Part shown: positions 51,359 to 60,472 of the stretch, piece after piece | Position numbering within the stretch: the stretch's first letter is position 1 | Layout of the letters: the number at the start of each line of letters is the position of its first letter | Source of the DNA: Kaistia sp. 32K | Lineage (GTDB): Bacteria > Pseudomonadota > Alphaproteobacteria > Rhizobiales > Kaistiaceae | DNA length: 64,000 nt | Direction: 5' to 3' | Assembly (NCBI RefSeq): GCF_016629525.1 | Contig: NZ_AP024269.1 | Coordinates: forward strand, 744,001-808,000 | Made by a program: the position numbers and the translations under genes | The notes under the pieces: generated by a model | Database searches by the model: none | Told to the model about the DNA's origin: nothing | What the model saw: the letters and a program-made list of their open reading frames with translations, nothing else

Positions 51359-52275
51359 GAGGCCCTCCGGGCGAGCTTGGGATCGAGCACGTCGCGCAGG
51401 CCGTCGCCGAGCAGGTTCAGGCCGAGCACCATCAGCACGATGGCGAGGCCCGGCCAGATGGCGAGCGGCGAGGAGACGCCAACCTGCTGCTGCGCTTCGT
51501 TCAGCATCAGTCCCCACGAGATCGATGGCCGGTGCACGCCGACGCCGAGATAGGAGAGGCCGGCCTCGGTCAGGATGCCGGCGGCGAAATAGAGCGTGAA
51601 CTGGACGATCATCACGCCGGCGATGTTGGGCAGAACATGGCGGGCGAGCACGAAGATCTTGCCGCGTCCGTAGAGCTTGGCGGCGGTGATGAAGTCCTCG
51701 TTGAGCACGCCCATCGCGGCGGAGCGGATGACGCGGGTGAAGGAGGGCGTGAAGAAGGCGGTCAGCGCCAGGATGGTGGTGAGCGCGCCGGAGCCCATGG
51801 TGGCGGCCAGCACCAGCGCCGTCACCATGCCGGGGATCGACAGCAGGATGTCGGCGCCGCGCGAGATCGCCTCGTCGGCGATCTTGCCGGAGGCGGCCGC
51901 GGCAAGGCCGGCGATGGTGCCGAGGATAAGGCTCAGCGTCGCGCCGCCGGCGCCGACCAGGATCGAGGTGCGCGCGCCGACCATCAGCTGGGCGATGATA
52001 TCGCGGCCGAGCACGTCGGTGCCGAGCCAGTGGCCGGGCGTGCCGGCCGGCAGCAGGCGGTTGCGGATCACCGGGATGTTGGGGTTCGACGGCAGGTAGA
52101 AGAACGAGACCAGCGCGACCGTCAGGAAGATCGCGGTCAGGATCAGGCCGAGGATGAGCGAGGCGTTGCGCGGCAGCCGGCGGCGCGGCTTGCGCTGCGG
52201 CGGCGAGATCGGCACGCCGGAGCCCGGCATGCCGGCGGGCGCGGGAGTCTGGTGGGATTTCGTCAGGGTCATCAT
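51355..52275 (-). CDS. Dipeptide ABC transporter permease (DppC-like)
   Basis: 306 residues from ATG 52275, preferred over GTG 52293 because GGGAGA lies six bases upstream. A Pro/Arg-rich cytoplasmic tail of about 35 residues precedes the first span (ASLILGLILTAIFLTVALVS). The motif LGTDVLGRDIIAQLMVGARTS and the loop AAKLYGRGKIFVLARHVLPN identify DppC, with LSYLGVGVHRPSISWGLML near the end. Confidence 0.93.
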   Translation of the reverse strand: MMTLTKSHQTPAPAGMPGSGVPISPPQRKPRRRLPRNASLILGLILTAIFLTVALVSFFYLPSNPNIPVIRNRLLPAGTPGHWLGTDVLGRDIIAQLMVGARTSILVGAGGATLSLILGTIAGLAAAASGKIADEAISRGADILLSIPGMVTALVLAATMGSGALTTILALTAFFTPSFTRVIRSAAMGVLNEDFITAAKLYGRGKIFVLARHVLPNIAGVMIVQFTLYFAAGILTEAGLSYLGVGVHRPSISWGLMLNEAQQQVGVSSPLAIWPGLAIVLMVLGLNLLGDGLRDVLDPKLARRAS

Positions 52276-52289
52276 GTTGGTTCTCCCGC

Positions 52290-53237
52290 TCACCGGCTCG
52301 ACCGGACGCGCGGATCGAGGATGCCGTAGAGGAGGTCGACGAGGAGGTTCACGCCGATGACGAAGATGATGATCAGCATCACCGTCGACTGCACGACGAT
52401 CACCTCGCGGGCGGCGACATTGGCGAGCATCATCCGGCTCAGGCCCGGCAGCGAGAACACCGTCTCGATGATGACGGTGCCGCCGATCAGCTCGGCGATC
52501 TGCAGGCCGACGATGGTGACGAGCGGCAGCGAGGCGTTGCGCAGGCCGACCTTCAGCAGCGCCTCGGTGCGCGTCATGCCGACGGCGCGCGCGGTGCGCA
52601 GATAATCCTGGTTCATCACGTCGAGCACGGCGGAGCGGACATAGCGGATCAGCACGGCGGCCATGATCAGGCCGAGCGACAGCACCGGCAGCACGAGCGA
52701 GCGGATCGCGCCCCAGGGGCTCACCGACCAGTCGGTCCAGCCGCCGGTCGGCAGCCAGCCGAGGCGGACGCCGAACAGCAGCGACAGAAGAATGCCGGCC
52801 CAGAACACCGGCACGGCGACGCCGACCTGGCTGACGAGCGCGAGGATGGCGCCGGACGGCGTGCCGACGTTGCGCGCGGCATAGGTGCCGACGGGAATGG
52901 CGATGATCAGGCCGAGGATCAGCCCGGAAAGCGCGAGCGGGATCGAGACGGAAAGCCGCGCGGTGACGAGGTCGGCGACGCTCTCATTGGTGCGGAAGGA
53001 GCGGCCGAGATCGCCGGAGAGCATGTTGGCGATCCAGTCGAAATACTGGACGAAGAGCGGCCGGTCGAGGCCGTAGCTGTGGGCGAGCGCGTCGATCGCC
53101 TCGGGCGTCGCGCCCTTACCGAGCACGACCGCGGCGACATTGCCGCCGGCGCCCCGGATCAGCAGGAAGATCGCCACCGAGGCGATGAAGATGGCGCCCA
53201 GGAAGAACACCAGTTTGCGCAGGACGTAGATCGCCAT
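52290..53237 (-). CDS. Dipeptide ABC transporter permease (DppB-like)
   Basis: 315 residues from ATG 53237. Starts MAIYVLRKLVFFLGAIFIAS; carries YGLDRPLFVQYFDWIANMLSGDLG, NQDYLRTARAVGMTRTEAL and IETVFSLPGLSRMML. Standard gene order here (binding protein, B, C, D, F), in contrast to the importer at 37-43 kb. Confidence 0.93.
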   Translation of the reverse strand: MAIYVLRKLVFFLGAIFIASVAIFLLIRGAGGNVAAVVLGKGATPEAIDALAHSYGLDRPLFVQYFDWIANMLSGDLGRSFRTNESVADLVTARLSVSIPLALSGLILGLIIAIPVGTYAARNVGTPSGAILALVSQVGVAVPVFWAGILLSLLFGVRLGWLPTGGWTDWSVSPWGAIRSLVLPVLSLGLIMAAVLIRYVRSAVLDVMNQDYLRTARAVGMTRTEALLKVGLRNASLPLVTIVGLQIAELIGGTVIIETVFSLPGLSRMMLANVAAREVIVVQSTVMLIIIFVIGVNLLVDLLYGILDPRVRSSR

Positions 53238-53266
53238 CAAGCTTTCCCGGAGAGATGCAGGGGATG

Positions 53267-53300
53267 CGGCCGCCGCCGGCCCGGAGGCGGGCGGCGGCCG
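53267..53300 (-). other. Strong intercistronic hairpin after the peptide-binding-protein gene
   Basis: CGGCCGCCGCC (53267-53277) pairs perfectly with GGCGGCGGCCG (53290-53300), loop 12. It lies between the binding-protein stop and the dppB start. Without a T-run it probably protects upstream mRNA or causes partial termination, giving excess binding protein. Confidence 0.6.
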
Positions 53301-53344
53301 TGTCTCGGGCCCGTGTCTTGGGCCGCGTCTTGGGGCTGTGCGGC

Positions 53345-54886
53345 TTACCAGTGCAGCTTGTTGAGCTCGATCGCGACGTTGACGCGCGGCTCCTCAAAAC
53401 CCTTCAGGTCGGGATTGAAGAGGCCGACGCCCTTCTTGGCGATCAGCGGGATGATGACCGCGTCCTTGCGCAGGATGTCGGCGGCCTTCTTCATCTCGGC
53501 CGTATAGGCCTCGTCGGTCAGCGCCACGTCGGCGTCGGCGAGCGCCTTGGTGTAGTCGGCCGAGCAATAGGTGCTCCAGCCGGCCTTGGTCGGATCCGGG
53601 CAGGCCCACTGCACCGGGTTGGCGTCGCCCGACATGATCGTCACGTCGAACTGCGGCGGCCGGCCCTGGAAGATCAGCTGCGAATAGCGGGCGAGGTCGA
53701 TCGCGTTGCGGTTGACGTTGAAGCCGGCGCCCTGCATGGCCGGAACCATGATGTCGGCAGGCAGCGACAGGTCCGGCACATCGCTGAGCGAGGCGTATTC
53801 GAGCGGCGTGCTCGCATAGCCCTTCTCGGCGATCGTCGCCATCGCGCCTTCCATGTCATACGGGAACGGGCAGGTCTCGGCGTTTTCCGGCGAGTACCAG
53901 ACCTGGTTCGGCAGTGCGAAGGTGCAGGTGTTCTCCGCGCCCCAGGCCGCGCCGAAGGCGTCGTTGTAGGACTGGCGGTCGAGCGTCCGGGCGATCGTCT
54001 CGCGCAGTTCCTTGTCGAGCTTCTGGTTCAGCACCGCGTAGGTCGGCTCGCCGACCTGCGGGTAGGTGACCAGCGTGTACTTCTTGTCGAGCCCGCGCTT
54101 CGACAGCTGTTCCCAGAGATCGATCGTGATGACGGGAAGCGAATCCACTTCGCCGGCTTCGAGCGCGTTGAGGCCGGCCGTGCCGTCGGTGACGATGCGG
54201 ACGGTGACGTTCTCGACCGCCGGCTTCTTGCCCCAATAGGTCGGGTTGGCGGTGAACTCGAAGGCGCTGTTGGTGGTGTAGTTGGCGAGCTTGTAGGGGC
54301 CGGTGCCGATCGGGTTGGTGGCGATGTTGGCGGCGTTCGCCTCGGGCTGGATCAGGCCCGAAATCGCACCCATGCCGCGCCAGAAATTCTGGCTCGGGCG
54401 GGAGAGCGTCACCTTGACCGTGTGGTCGTCGACCTTCTCGATCGCCGTCACCGCCTCATAGGCGGCGGCGTAGTCGACGACCGGGCTCGCCTTCATGGTG
54501 TTGAGCGAATAGAGGACGTCCTCGGCCGTCACCGGCGCGCCGTTCGAAAAGGTCGTGTCGCGGATCTTGAAGGTATAGGTCAGCTTGTCGTCGCTGATCG
54601 TCCAACTCTCGGCGACGCCGGGCTCGACGCTGCCGTCCTTGTTGAAATAGACGAGCGGCTCGACGATGTTGGCCGGAATCCACAGCCGCATCGCCGTCAG
54701 GTTGCTCTTGACGAAGTCGAGCGTGCCGGGGTCCTGCCGGGCGACGAGGATCATCTTGTTCTCGGCGGCGCGGGGCGAGGCGGCCTCCGCCGTCGTGGCC
54801 AGGCCGCCGAGGGCGCCGGCGAAGAGCGTCGCTGCGGCCGTCAGCAGGCCGAGGCGCTTGGTGATCGAATTCCGAGTTCCCTGCAT
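53345..54886 (-). CDS. Peptide ABC transporter substrate-binding protein (family 5)
   Basis: 513 residues. Signal peptide starts MQGTRNSITKRLGLLTAAAT and is cleaved about residue 36 (AEA|AS). Family-5 features: PGTLDFVKSNLTAMRLWIPANIVEPLVYF, PGVAESWTISDDKLTYTFKIRD, and GTGPYKLANYTTNS. Only about 30% of residues look shared with the other family-5 protein here, so the two importers probably take different compounds. First gene of its operon. A perfect IclR-type palindrome lies about 170 bases upstream. Confidence 0.92.
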   Translation of the reverse strand: MQGTRNSITKRLGLLTAAATLFAGALGGLATTAEAASPRAAENKMILVARQDPGTLDFVKSNLTAMRLWIPANIVEPLVYFNKDGSVEPGVAESWTISDDKLTYTFKIRDTTFSNGAPVTAEDVLYSLNTMKASPVVDYAAAYEAVTAIEKVDDHTVKVTLSRPSQNFWRGMGAISGLIQPEANAANIATNPIGTGPYKLANYTTNSAFEFTANPTYWGKKPAVENVTVRIVTDGTAGLNALEAGEVDSLPVITIDLWEQLSKRGLDKKYTLVTYPQVGEPTYAVLNQKLDKELRETIARTLDRQSYNDAFGAAWGAENTCTFALPNQVWYSPENAETCPFPYDMEGAMATIAEKGYASTPLEYASLSDVPDLSLPADIMVPAMQGAGFNVNRNAIDLARYSQLIFQGRPPQFDVTIMSGDANPVQWACPDPTKAGWSTYCSADYTKALADADVALTDEAYTAEMKKAADILRKDAVIIPLIAKKGVGLFNPDLKGFEEPRVNVAIELNKLHW

Positions 54887-55437
54887 CTTTCAGTTTCCCT
54901 TCTGGAAGTGGCGGACGCTGCGGCGTCTCTTCATGCGTGATCTAGGCGGTCACGTTCCCAATGGTGTCCGGGCTGTCGCGTGCTGCGACGCGTCTTGGTC
55001 TTGCATCCCGTGTGGTTGCGCGCCGGAGACGGCCGCGCCGCAACACCCTCCCAATGTCGTTCCATGATATGGAACAAGAATTTCTTATATACCGCCGCAG
55101 TTTGTATAGGATGCGGCAGGAATGCAAGTAGCATCCCAAAAATGCCGTTACTGAAGAACGCTGTGCCTTGGATTTACGCTGCTTGCGTTCTACCGGATGG
55201 AATGCAGGCCTTCCCGCTTGCCCGAGTCGGAGCGTGGCGGCGCCTTGCTTGGCGGGCGAACGCACGACATGGCGATCGCCGGCCGGTCATCCCTGGCGGC
55301 GTTCGGAACTCGAAGGATGGGGGATTCTTAGCCGCCTTCGATGGCGAGGCGGCGGGCCCGGGCTCGACGCTCGCGGCAACAGGGGCGCGAGCGGAGCGGG
55401 CCGTCCCGTCGCATGTCCGCGACGAGACGGGGAGGGC
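54887..55437. other. Intergenic region upstream of the second peptide importer
   Basis: 551 bases; frames on either strand are not protein-like. An A+T-rich part (55060-55145) holds the palindrome at 55059 and a TATATA on the minus strand (55086-55091). The rest, toward the PotC gene end, is featureless and G+C-rich. Confidence 0.6.
55059..55075. promoter_or_regulatory. Candidate IclR operator, site C: GTTCCAT-GAT-ATGGAAC
   Basis: A perfect 7-3-7 palindrome. It matches the two sites flanking the IclR/M81 region at 32.6-32.8 kb. A TATATA (55086-55091), read on the minus strand toward the peptide importer, lies just upstream of it, so bound protein would sit near the transcript start and repress. 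Confidence 0.65.
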
Positions 55438-56250
55438 CTAGTCCTCGTCGGAGCCGGCGACGGCCGATTTCGGCATCAGGAAGCGGACGGCGACGAGGCA
55501 GAGCAGGGTGGTGAACAAAAGCACCAGCGCCACCAGCGCGTTGATGTCAGGCGTAAAGCCGAGCCGCATCATCGCCCAGAGCCGGATCGGGAGCGTGCTC
55601 TGGGTGCCGGTGACGAGGAGCGTGATCATCGTCTCGTCGAAGGAGAGCGCGAAGGCGAGCACCGCCGCGCCGACCATCGCGCTGGAGAGGTTGGGCAGCA
55701 GGACCAGGCGGAAGGTCTGCCAGCGGCTGGCGCCGAGATCGTAGGAAGCCTCGACCAGGCTGCTGCTCAGCGATTGCAGCCGCGTCAGGATGGTGCGGTA
55801 GACCAGCGCCAGCACGAACACGGTGTGGCCGATGATGATGGTGACCAGCGAGCGCTCGAAATCGACCTGCCGGAAGAAGATCAGGAGCGCCAGGCCGGTG
55901 ATGATCGGCGGCATCAGGAAGGGCAGGAAGATGATGAACTGCAGGAAGGCGCGCCCCTTGGCGGTGGGCGAGGTGTAGTAGAGCGCGATGCCGGTTCCCA
56001 ATACGACCGAGCAGACGACGGCGCCGATGCCGACGACGAGCGTGGTCCAGAGCGCGTTGAGCACGCTCTCATTGGCGGCGAGCGCGACATAGGCCGAGGT
56101 CGTCGGCTGCGACCAGTCGACGGCGCCCTGGTGGATCGTGAAGAAGGACGAGACGATCGGCACCATCAGCGGGCCGTAGAGCAGCACGAAGACGACGAGC
56201 GTCATCGCGATCAGCAGAGCGGGGGCGAGCCTGTCGGCGAGGCGGGTCAT
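55438..56250 (-). CDS. Spermidine/putrescine-type ABC permease (PotC-like)
   Basis: 270 residues from ATG 56250, overlapping the PotB stop by four bases. Six spans; EAA loop LVEASYDLGASRWQTFRLVLLPN, then FALSFDETMITLLVTGTQSTLPIRLW, the PotC hallmark. Acts with the PotB-like protein. Last gene of the operon. Confidence 0.93.
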   Translation of the reverse strand: MTRLADRLAPALLIAMTLVVFVLLYGPLMVPIVSSFFTIHQGAVDWSQPTTSAYVALAANESVLNALWTTLVVGIGAVVCSVVLGTGIALYYTSPTAKGRAFLQFIIFLPFLMPPIITGLALLIFFRQVDFERSLVTIIIGHTVFVLALVYRTILTRLQSLSSSLVEASYDLGASRWQTFRLVLLPNLSSAMVGAAVLAFALSFDETMITLLVTGTQSTLPIRLWAMMRLGFTPDINALVALVLLFTTLLCLVAVRFLMPKSAVAGSDED

Positions 56251-57143
56251 CGGGGGCCTCCCTGCTGGCGCTCGACGCTGCCGCCGAGCCGGATGGCGAC
56301 GATCACCACGGCGGCGAGGATGACCGAAAGCGCGGCGCCGAACGGCCAGTTGAAGGCGGTTCCGAACTGGCTGTAGATGATGCGCCCGAAGGTGAAGCCC
56401 GACTGGCCGCCGACCATCTGCGGCGTCAGGAAGTCGCCGATCGCCAGCACGAAGACGAAGCTCATCGCCGACAGCGTGCCGGGCATGCTGAGCGGCACAG
56501 TCACCCGCCAGAATGTCTGCGCGTTGCTGGCGCCAAGATCGGCCGAGGCATGGCGGAGCGCCTTCGGGATGCGCTCGAGCGACAGGAAGATCGGCAGCAC
56601 GGCGAACGGGATCAGGAGCACGGTGAGCGTCAGCAGCACCGCGTTCAGATTGAAGACGAACAGCATGGACGGCTTGTCGATCAGGCCGGTCGCCAGCAGC
56701 GCCTTGTTGAGCATGCCGTTGCCGCCGAGGATGCTGCGCACGGCGTAGATCTTGATGACATAGCTCATCAGGAGCGGCACCAAGAGCAGCACCAGCAGCA
56801 TGTAGCGGCGGCGGCCGCGCAGCGTCGTCAGGAAATAGGCGACCGGGAAGGCGAACAGCACGCAGAGCACGGCGACGGCGAGGCACAGCAGGCAGGTGCG
56901 CCAGAAGATCGGCAGGAAGATCGGATCAGTGAAGAAGCGGACATAATTGGCCACCGTCGGCGTGAAGACGATGTTGCCCTTGTCGACGCTGAAGAACGAA
57001 TAGCCGAGGAAGAGCGCCATCGGCGCCAGCACGAACCAGAGCGGCACCGCATAGGCGGCGAGCGCCGCGAGCCAGGGCGTCAGCCGGCTCGGACCGGCAT
57101 GGGCGGCCGGTTCGGCGCCGGCGTCGAGGGTCTGTCCGCTCAT
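56247..57143 (-). CDS. Spermidine/putrescine-type ABC permease (PotB-like)
   Basis: 298 residues. An N-terminal polar tail of about 20 residues, then six spans. Coupling loop HASADLGASNAQTFWRVTVPLSMPG and the stretch IGDFLTPQMVGGQSG are PotB signatures. ATG 57143 overlaps the ATPase stop by four bases. Confidence 0.93.
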   Translation of the reverse strand: MSGQTLDAGAEPAAHAGPSRLTPWLAALAAYAVPLWFVLAPMALFLGYSFFSVDKGNIVFTPTVANYVRFFTDPIFLPIFWRTCLLCLAVAVLCVLFAFPVAYFLTTLRGRRRYMLLVLLLVPLLMSYVIKIYAVRSILGGNGMLNKALLATGLIDKPSMLFVFNLNAVLLTLTVLLIPFAVLPIFLSLERIPKALRHASADLGASNAQTFWRVTVPLSMPGTLSAMSFVFVLAIGDFLTPQMVGGQSGFTFGRIIYSQFGTAFNWPFGAALSVILAAVVIVAIRLGGSVERQQGGPR

Positions 57144-58240
57144 GCCGGCACCAGGCGGCAGGCGCTCGCGGGCACGACGAAGGTGACGGCGTCGCCGGGC
57201 GTCAGCGGCGAACCGCCCGGACGGCTCGGCATGCGCGCCTTGAGCGACAGAGCGGGGTCGTCGAGCGCGGTGGCGGTCGCGACCGTGGATGCGCCGGCGA
57301 AGGCGACCTGGCCGATCGAAACGAGGAAGCGGTTCTCGCCGGCAGCGTCGTCGCCGATCGCCACCGCCTCGGGGCGGCAGACGGCGAAGGCCGGGCTGCC
57401 CACGGGCGCCGCCGCCATTTCGGGCTGGCCGTCGACGGAGCAGATCACCCGTCCCGCCCGGGTCTCGAGCGCCCGCGTCTGGCCGTTCAGCGGGCCGAGC
57501 GTGCCGGGAATGAGGTTGTTCTCGCCGAAGAACTTGGCGACGAACTCGCAGCTCGGCCGGTAATAGACCTCGTGCGGCGAGCCGATCTGCTGGATGCGGC
57601 CGCCATTCATGACGCAGATCCGGTCGGCCATGGCGATCGCCTCTTCCTGGTCGTGGGTTACGAACAGGAAGGTGGTGCGGATCTCGGTCTGGATCGACTT
57701 CAGGAAGGTCTGCATGTGGCGGCGCAGCTCGACGTCGAGGGCGGCGAGCGGCTCGTCGAGCAGGATCAGGCGCGGCCTGCAGATGATGGCGCGGGCGAGC
57801 GCCACGCGCTGGCGCTGGCCGCCGGAAAGCTGGGCTGGATAGCGTTTGCCGAGGGGACCGAGCTGGACCAGTTCGAGCGCATCGGCGACGCGCTTGGCGA
57901 TCTCGGCGCGCGGCGTACCGCGTACGGCCAGGCCGTAGCCGACATTGCCCTCGACGGTCAGGTGCGGAAACAGCGCGTAGTCCTGGAACACCGTGTTGAA
58001 CGGGCGCTGGTTGATCGGCATCGCCGCGATATCACGGCCGTCGAGCAGGATCTCGCCGCCGGACGGCTTGGTGAAGCCGCCGATTAGGCGCAGGATGGTG
58101 GTCTTGCCCGAGCCGGAGGGCCCGAGAATGGTAATGAACTCGCCATCGCGGACGTCGAGATCGACGTCGTGCAGGATCGCGGTCGCGCCATAGGATTTCG
58201 AAACCGACCGCAGTTTCAGGAGCACACCGGCTTCGTTCAT
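57140..58240 (-). CDS. Spermidine/putrescine-type ABC ATPase (PotA-like)
   Basis: 366 residues from ATG 58240. Walker A GPSGSGKTT, signature LSGGQRQRVALARAI, Walker B LILLDEPLAALD, switch His in FVTHDQEEA, then a TOBE domain (about 285-366, AVCRPEAVAIG). Normal PotA length. Its gene is separated from the binding-protein gene by 80 bases containing a hairpin. Confidence 0.94.
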   Translation of the reverse strand: MNEAGVLLKLRSVSKSYGATAILHDVDLDVRDGEFITILGPSGSGKTTILRLIGGFTKPSGGEILLDGRDIAAMPINQRPFNTVFQDYALFPHLTVEGNVGYGLAVRGTPRAEIAKRVADALELVQLGPLGKRYPAQLSGGQRQRVALARAIICRPRLILLDEPLAALDVELRRHMQTFLKSIQTEIRTTFLFVTHDQEEAIAMADRICVMNGGRIQQIGSPHEVYYRPSCEFVAKFFGENNLIPGTLGPLNGQTRALETRAGRVICSVDGQPEMAAAPVGSPAFAVCRPEAVAIGDDAAGENRFLVSIGQVAFAGASTVATATALDDPALSLKARMPSRPGGSPLTPGDAVTFVVPASACRLVPA

Positions 58241-58275
58241 CGCCACTCCGGGACCATCAGCAAGGAGAAGGAACC

Positions 58276-58296
58276 GTCCGCGCAGCGCGCGCGGAC
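58276..58296 (-). other. Intercistronic hairpin between binding-protein and ATPase genes
   Basis: GTCCGCGC (58276-58283) and GCGCGGAC (58289-58296), loop 5. No T-run. Same location, relative to its operon, as the hairpins at 24155 and 53267. Confidence 0.5.
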
Positions 58297-58320
58297 GGGG
58301 ATCAGCGTTGGGGCGAGCGC

Positions 58321-59340
58321 TTACGGCGCTGCCTTGATCTCGTTCCAGAGGTCCGAGCGCTTCAGCGGGTCCTCGACGTTCTCGATCCAGACGAGCTTGT
58401 CGCCGTCGCTGGCATTGCTGCTGGCGGTGACGGTATTGCCGAAGCCGGTCCGTTCGGAGAGCTGGGCGCCGATCTTCTTGTCGAGCAGGAAGTTGACCCA
58501 CTTCGCCGCCGCCGCCTCGTCCTTGACGCCGCTGGTCATCGCCCAGTTGTCGAGCCAGGAGAGCGAGCCTTCCGTCGGCGCGACATAGGCGACATGGGCG
58601 CCGACCTTCTGAAGCGCCTTCAGCTGCTGCTGGCCGTAATTGGCCCAGATCAGCGCGACGTCGTTGTTCTGGTAGATCTGCATCGCCTCGTCAGCGGTGG
58701 TGTAGAAGCTCAGCGTGTTGCGCTTCAGATCGACCAGCTTGTCCTTGATCTTGGCGAGCTGCTCGTCGGTGAGCTGGAACGGGTTCTCGATGCCTTCGGT
58801 GAGCGCGGTGAACGAGAAATTGTGCTCGCCATTGTCATAGGCCAGCACCTTGCCCTGGTACTGCGGATCCCACAGCACCGTCATCGAGGTCGGGGCCGGC
58901 TTCACCTTGTCGGTGTCGTAGATCAGGCCGATCGAATCGAAGCAGAACGGAATGCCGTAGGCCTTGCCGTCGCGGGTCATGCCCTTGATCTTGGAAAGGT
59001 CCTTGAAGCGCGGCAGCGCCTCCTGCTGGTTCGGGATCTTGGTGAGGTCCCACGGCTTGACCAGGTTGGCGTCGATATAGCGCTGCAGCTGGGCCGTGTT
59101 GACGGCCATGACGTCGAAGTCCTTGCCTTCGCTGCCCTTGATCTTGGCCCAGATCTCGTCGTCGCTGCCGACGAAGACGACATCGACGTCGATGCCGGTC
59201 TCCTTGGTGAAATCCTTGACCCAGTCCGGGTCGGCATAGCCTTCCCAGGCGAGGACGCGCAGCGTTTCGGCCGACGCACTGGAGGCCCACAGGCCGGCCG
59301 CCAGCGCCGCGGCGCCCAGAACATGTTTGAATCCGATCAC
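58321..59340 (-). CDS. Spermidine/putrescine-type ABC substrate-binding protein (PotD-like)
   Basis: 339 residues. Signal peptide starts MIGFKHVLGAAALAAGLWAS, cleaved about residue 24 (ASA|ET). Mature N-terminus LRVLAWEGYADPDWVKDF matches the PotD/PotF pattern, with FDVMAVNTAQLQRYI, YGIPFCFDSIGLIYD and LSWLDNWAM. The adjacent pentonate genes raise the possibility of a sugar acid or other ligand; polyamine-type importers are often misannotated, and the ligand is not readable. Confidence 0.92.
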   Translation of the reverse strand: MIGFKHVLGAAALAAGLWASSASAETLRVLAWEGYADPDWVKDFTKETGIDVDVVFVGSDDEIWAKIKGSEGKDFDVMAVNTAQLQRYIDANLVKPWDLTKIPNQQEALPRFKDLSKIKGMTRDGKAYGIPFCFDSIGLIYDTDKVKPAPTSMTVLWDPQYQGKVLAYDNGEHNFSFTALTEGIENPFQLTDEQLAKIKDKLVDLKRNTLSFYTTADEAMQIYQNNDVALIWANYGQQQLKALQKVGAHVAYVAPTEGSLSWLDNWAMTSGVKDEAAAAKWVNFLLDKKIGAQLSERTGFGNTVTASSNASDGDKLVWIENVEDPLKRSDLWNEIKAAP

Positions 59341-59449
59341 GACATTTCTCCTCTGGCTGGTGTCTGGTGGTGTGGAGCCCCTTGGCCGCGGTGACGGCTG
59401 GGGCTCTCTTGCTTGGTTCAGTCCAGTGTTCGTATGAGCGCCGCCGACG

Positions 59450-60472
59450 TCAGAGCGGCGTCACGGAGATCCGCTTTTCCTCCGGGCCCGCCGTCATGCG
59501 GTTGCGCAGCGGCTTGCCGAAGGTCGGCGAGACGATCTCGAACTCGTCGTTCACCTCCGTCTTGAAGTTGGAGGCGTAGCTCATCGCGTCCGCGCCGAAG
59601 AAATAGGCGTGCAGGTCGCCCGGCCGGCAGAACATCGGATAGCGGAAGTGATAGTGCTCGAGATTGGCGATCGAGTGCGACATGTGGCTTTCGCCCGACA
59701 GGAACGCCTCGTCCCAGACCACCTTGCCGTCGCGGATGACGCGGACATTGCCCGAGACTTCCTGCGGCAACTCGCCGAGCAGCAGCTCCGGCCCGAGCGA
59801 GCATTCGCGCAGCTTGGAATGGGCGAGGTAGAGGTAGTTCTTGCCCTCGGTGACATGGTCCGAGAAGTCGTTGCCGAGCGTGAAGCCGATGCGGCGCGGC
59901 TGGCCGTTGGCGTCGACGACATAGAGGCCGACGATCTCGGCTTCCTCGGCGCCGGCGAGCGCGAAGCCCGGCAGTTCCAGCGGCGCGCCGGTCGGCACGA
60001 CGCAGGTACCGACGCCCTTGAAGAACCATTCCGGCTGGATGCCGATCTCGCCCTCGGCCGGCTTGCCGCCCGCGAGGCCCATGCGGAAGATCTTCATCGA
60101 GTCGGATTCGTCGGCGTCCGGCCCGTGCGTGTCCATATGCATGCGGTTGCGCGCCGTGGCGCTGCCGGTATGGGTCAGGCCCGTGCCGGTGATCAGGAAG
60201 CGCGCCGGCTCCGGATGGTCGAGCGGCGGCAGCACGCGGCCGGCCTTCAGCACCGTGTCATAATCGATCGCCGCCTCGCGCGGGCTGTTGGCGACCAGCG
60301 CCTCCAGCCCGGTGCCCGTCTCCAGGCTGCGCTGCACCAGCTCGTGCGTGGTGGCGAAGCCCGCGAGCGGCAGCAGCGTCTCGCCATCGGCGCCAACGAC
60401 GGCGACCTTGCGCTCGCCCGCCTCGGTCTTGAACTGAACCAGCCTCGTGCGGCCTTGTTCTACGCCGTGCAT
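59450..60472 (-). CDS. FAH-superfamily protein, GguC/AraD1 type (2-keto-3-deoxy-L-arabonate dehydratase)
   Basis: 340 residues from ATG 60472, overlapping the SDR stop (TGATG). AraD1/GguC features: FLITGTGLTHTGSATARNRMH, GVGTCVVPTGAPLELP, LGNDFSDHVTEGKNYLYLAH and SGESHMSHSIANLEHYHF. AraD1 dehydrates 2-keto-3-deoxy-L-arabonate to 2-oxoglutarate semialdehyde in non-phosphorylative pentose oxidation. The upstream IlvD/Edd dehydratase supplies that keto-acid, so the pair supports the call. The semialdehyde dehydrogenase is not in the window. Confidence 0.88.
   Translation of the reverse strand: MHGVEQGRTRLVQFKTEAGERKVAVVGADGETLLPLAGFATTHELVQRSLETGTGLEALVANSPREAAIDYDTVLKAGRVLPPLDHPEPARFLITGTGLTHTGSATARNRMHMDTHGPDADESDSMKIFRMGLAGGKPAEGEIGIQPEWFFKGVGTCVVPTGAPLELPGFALAGAEEAEIVGLYVVDANGQPRRIGFTLGNDFSDHVTEGKNYLYLAHSKLRECSLGPELLLGELPQEVSGNVRVIRDGKVVWDEAFLSGESHMSHSIANLEHYHFRYPMFCRPGDLHAYFFGADAMSYASNFKTEVNDEFEIVSPTFGKPLRNRMTAGPEEKRISVTPL

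Noticed and set aside
55109..55136. GGATGC-N16-GCATCC inverted repeat upstream of the peptide importer
   Set aside because: Long spacing and no related copy elsewhere in the window; the palindrome at 55059 is much stronger.
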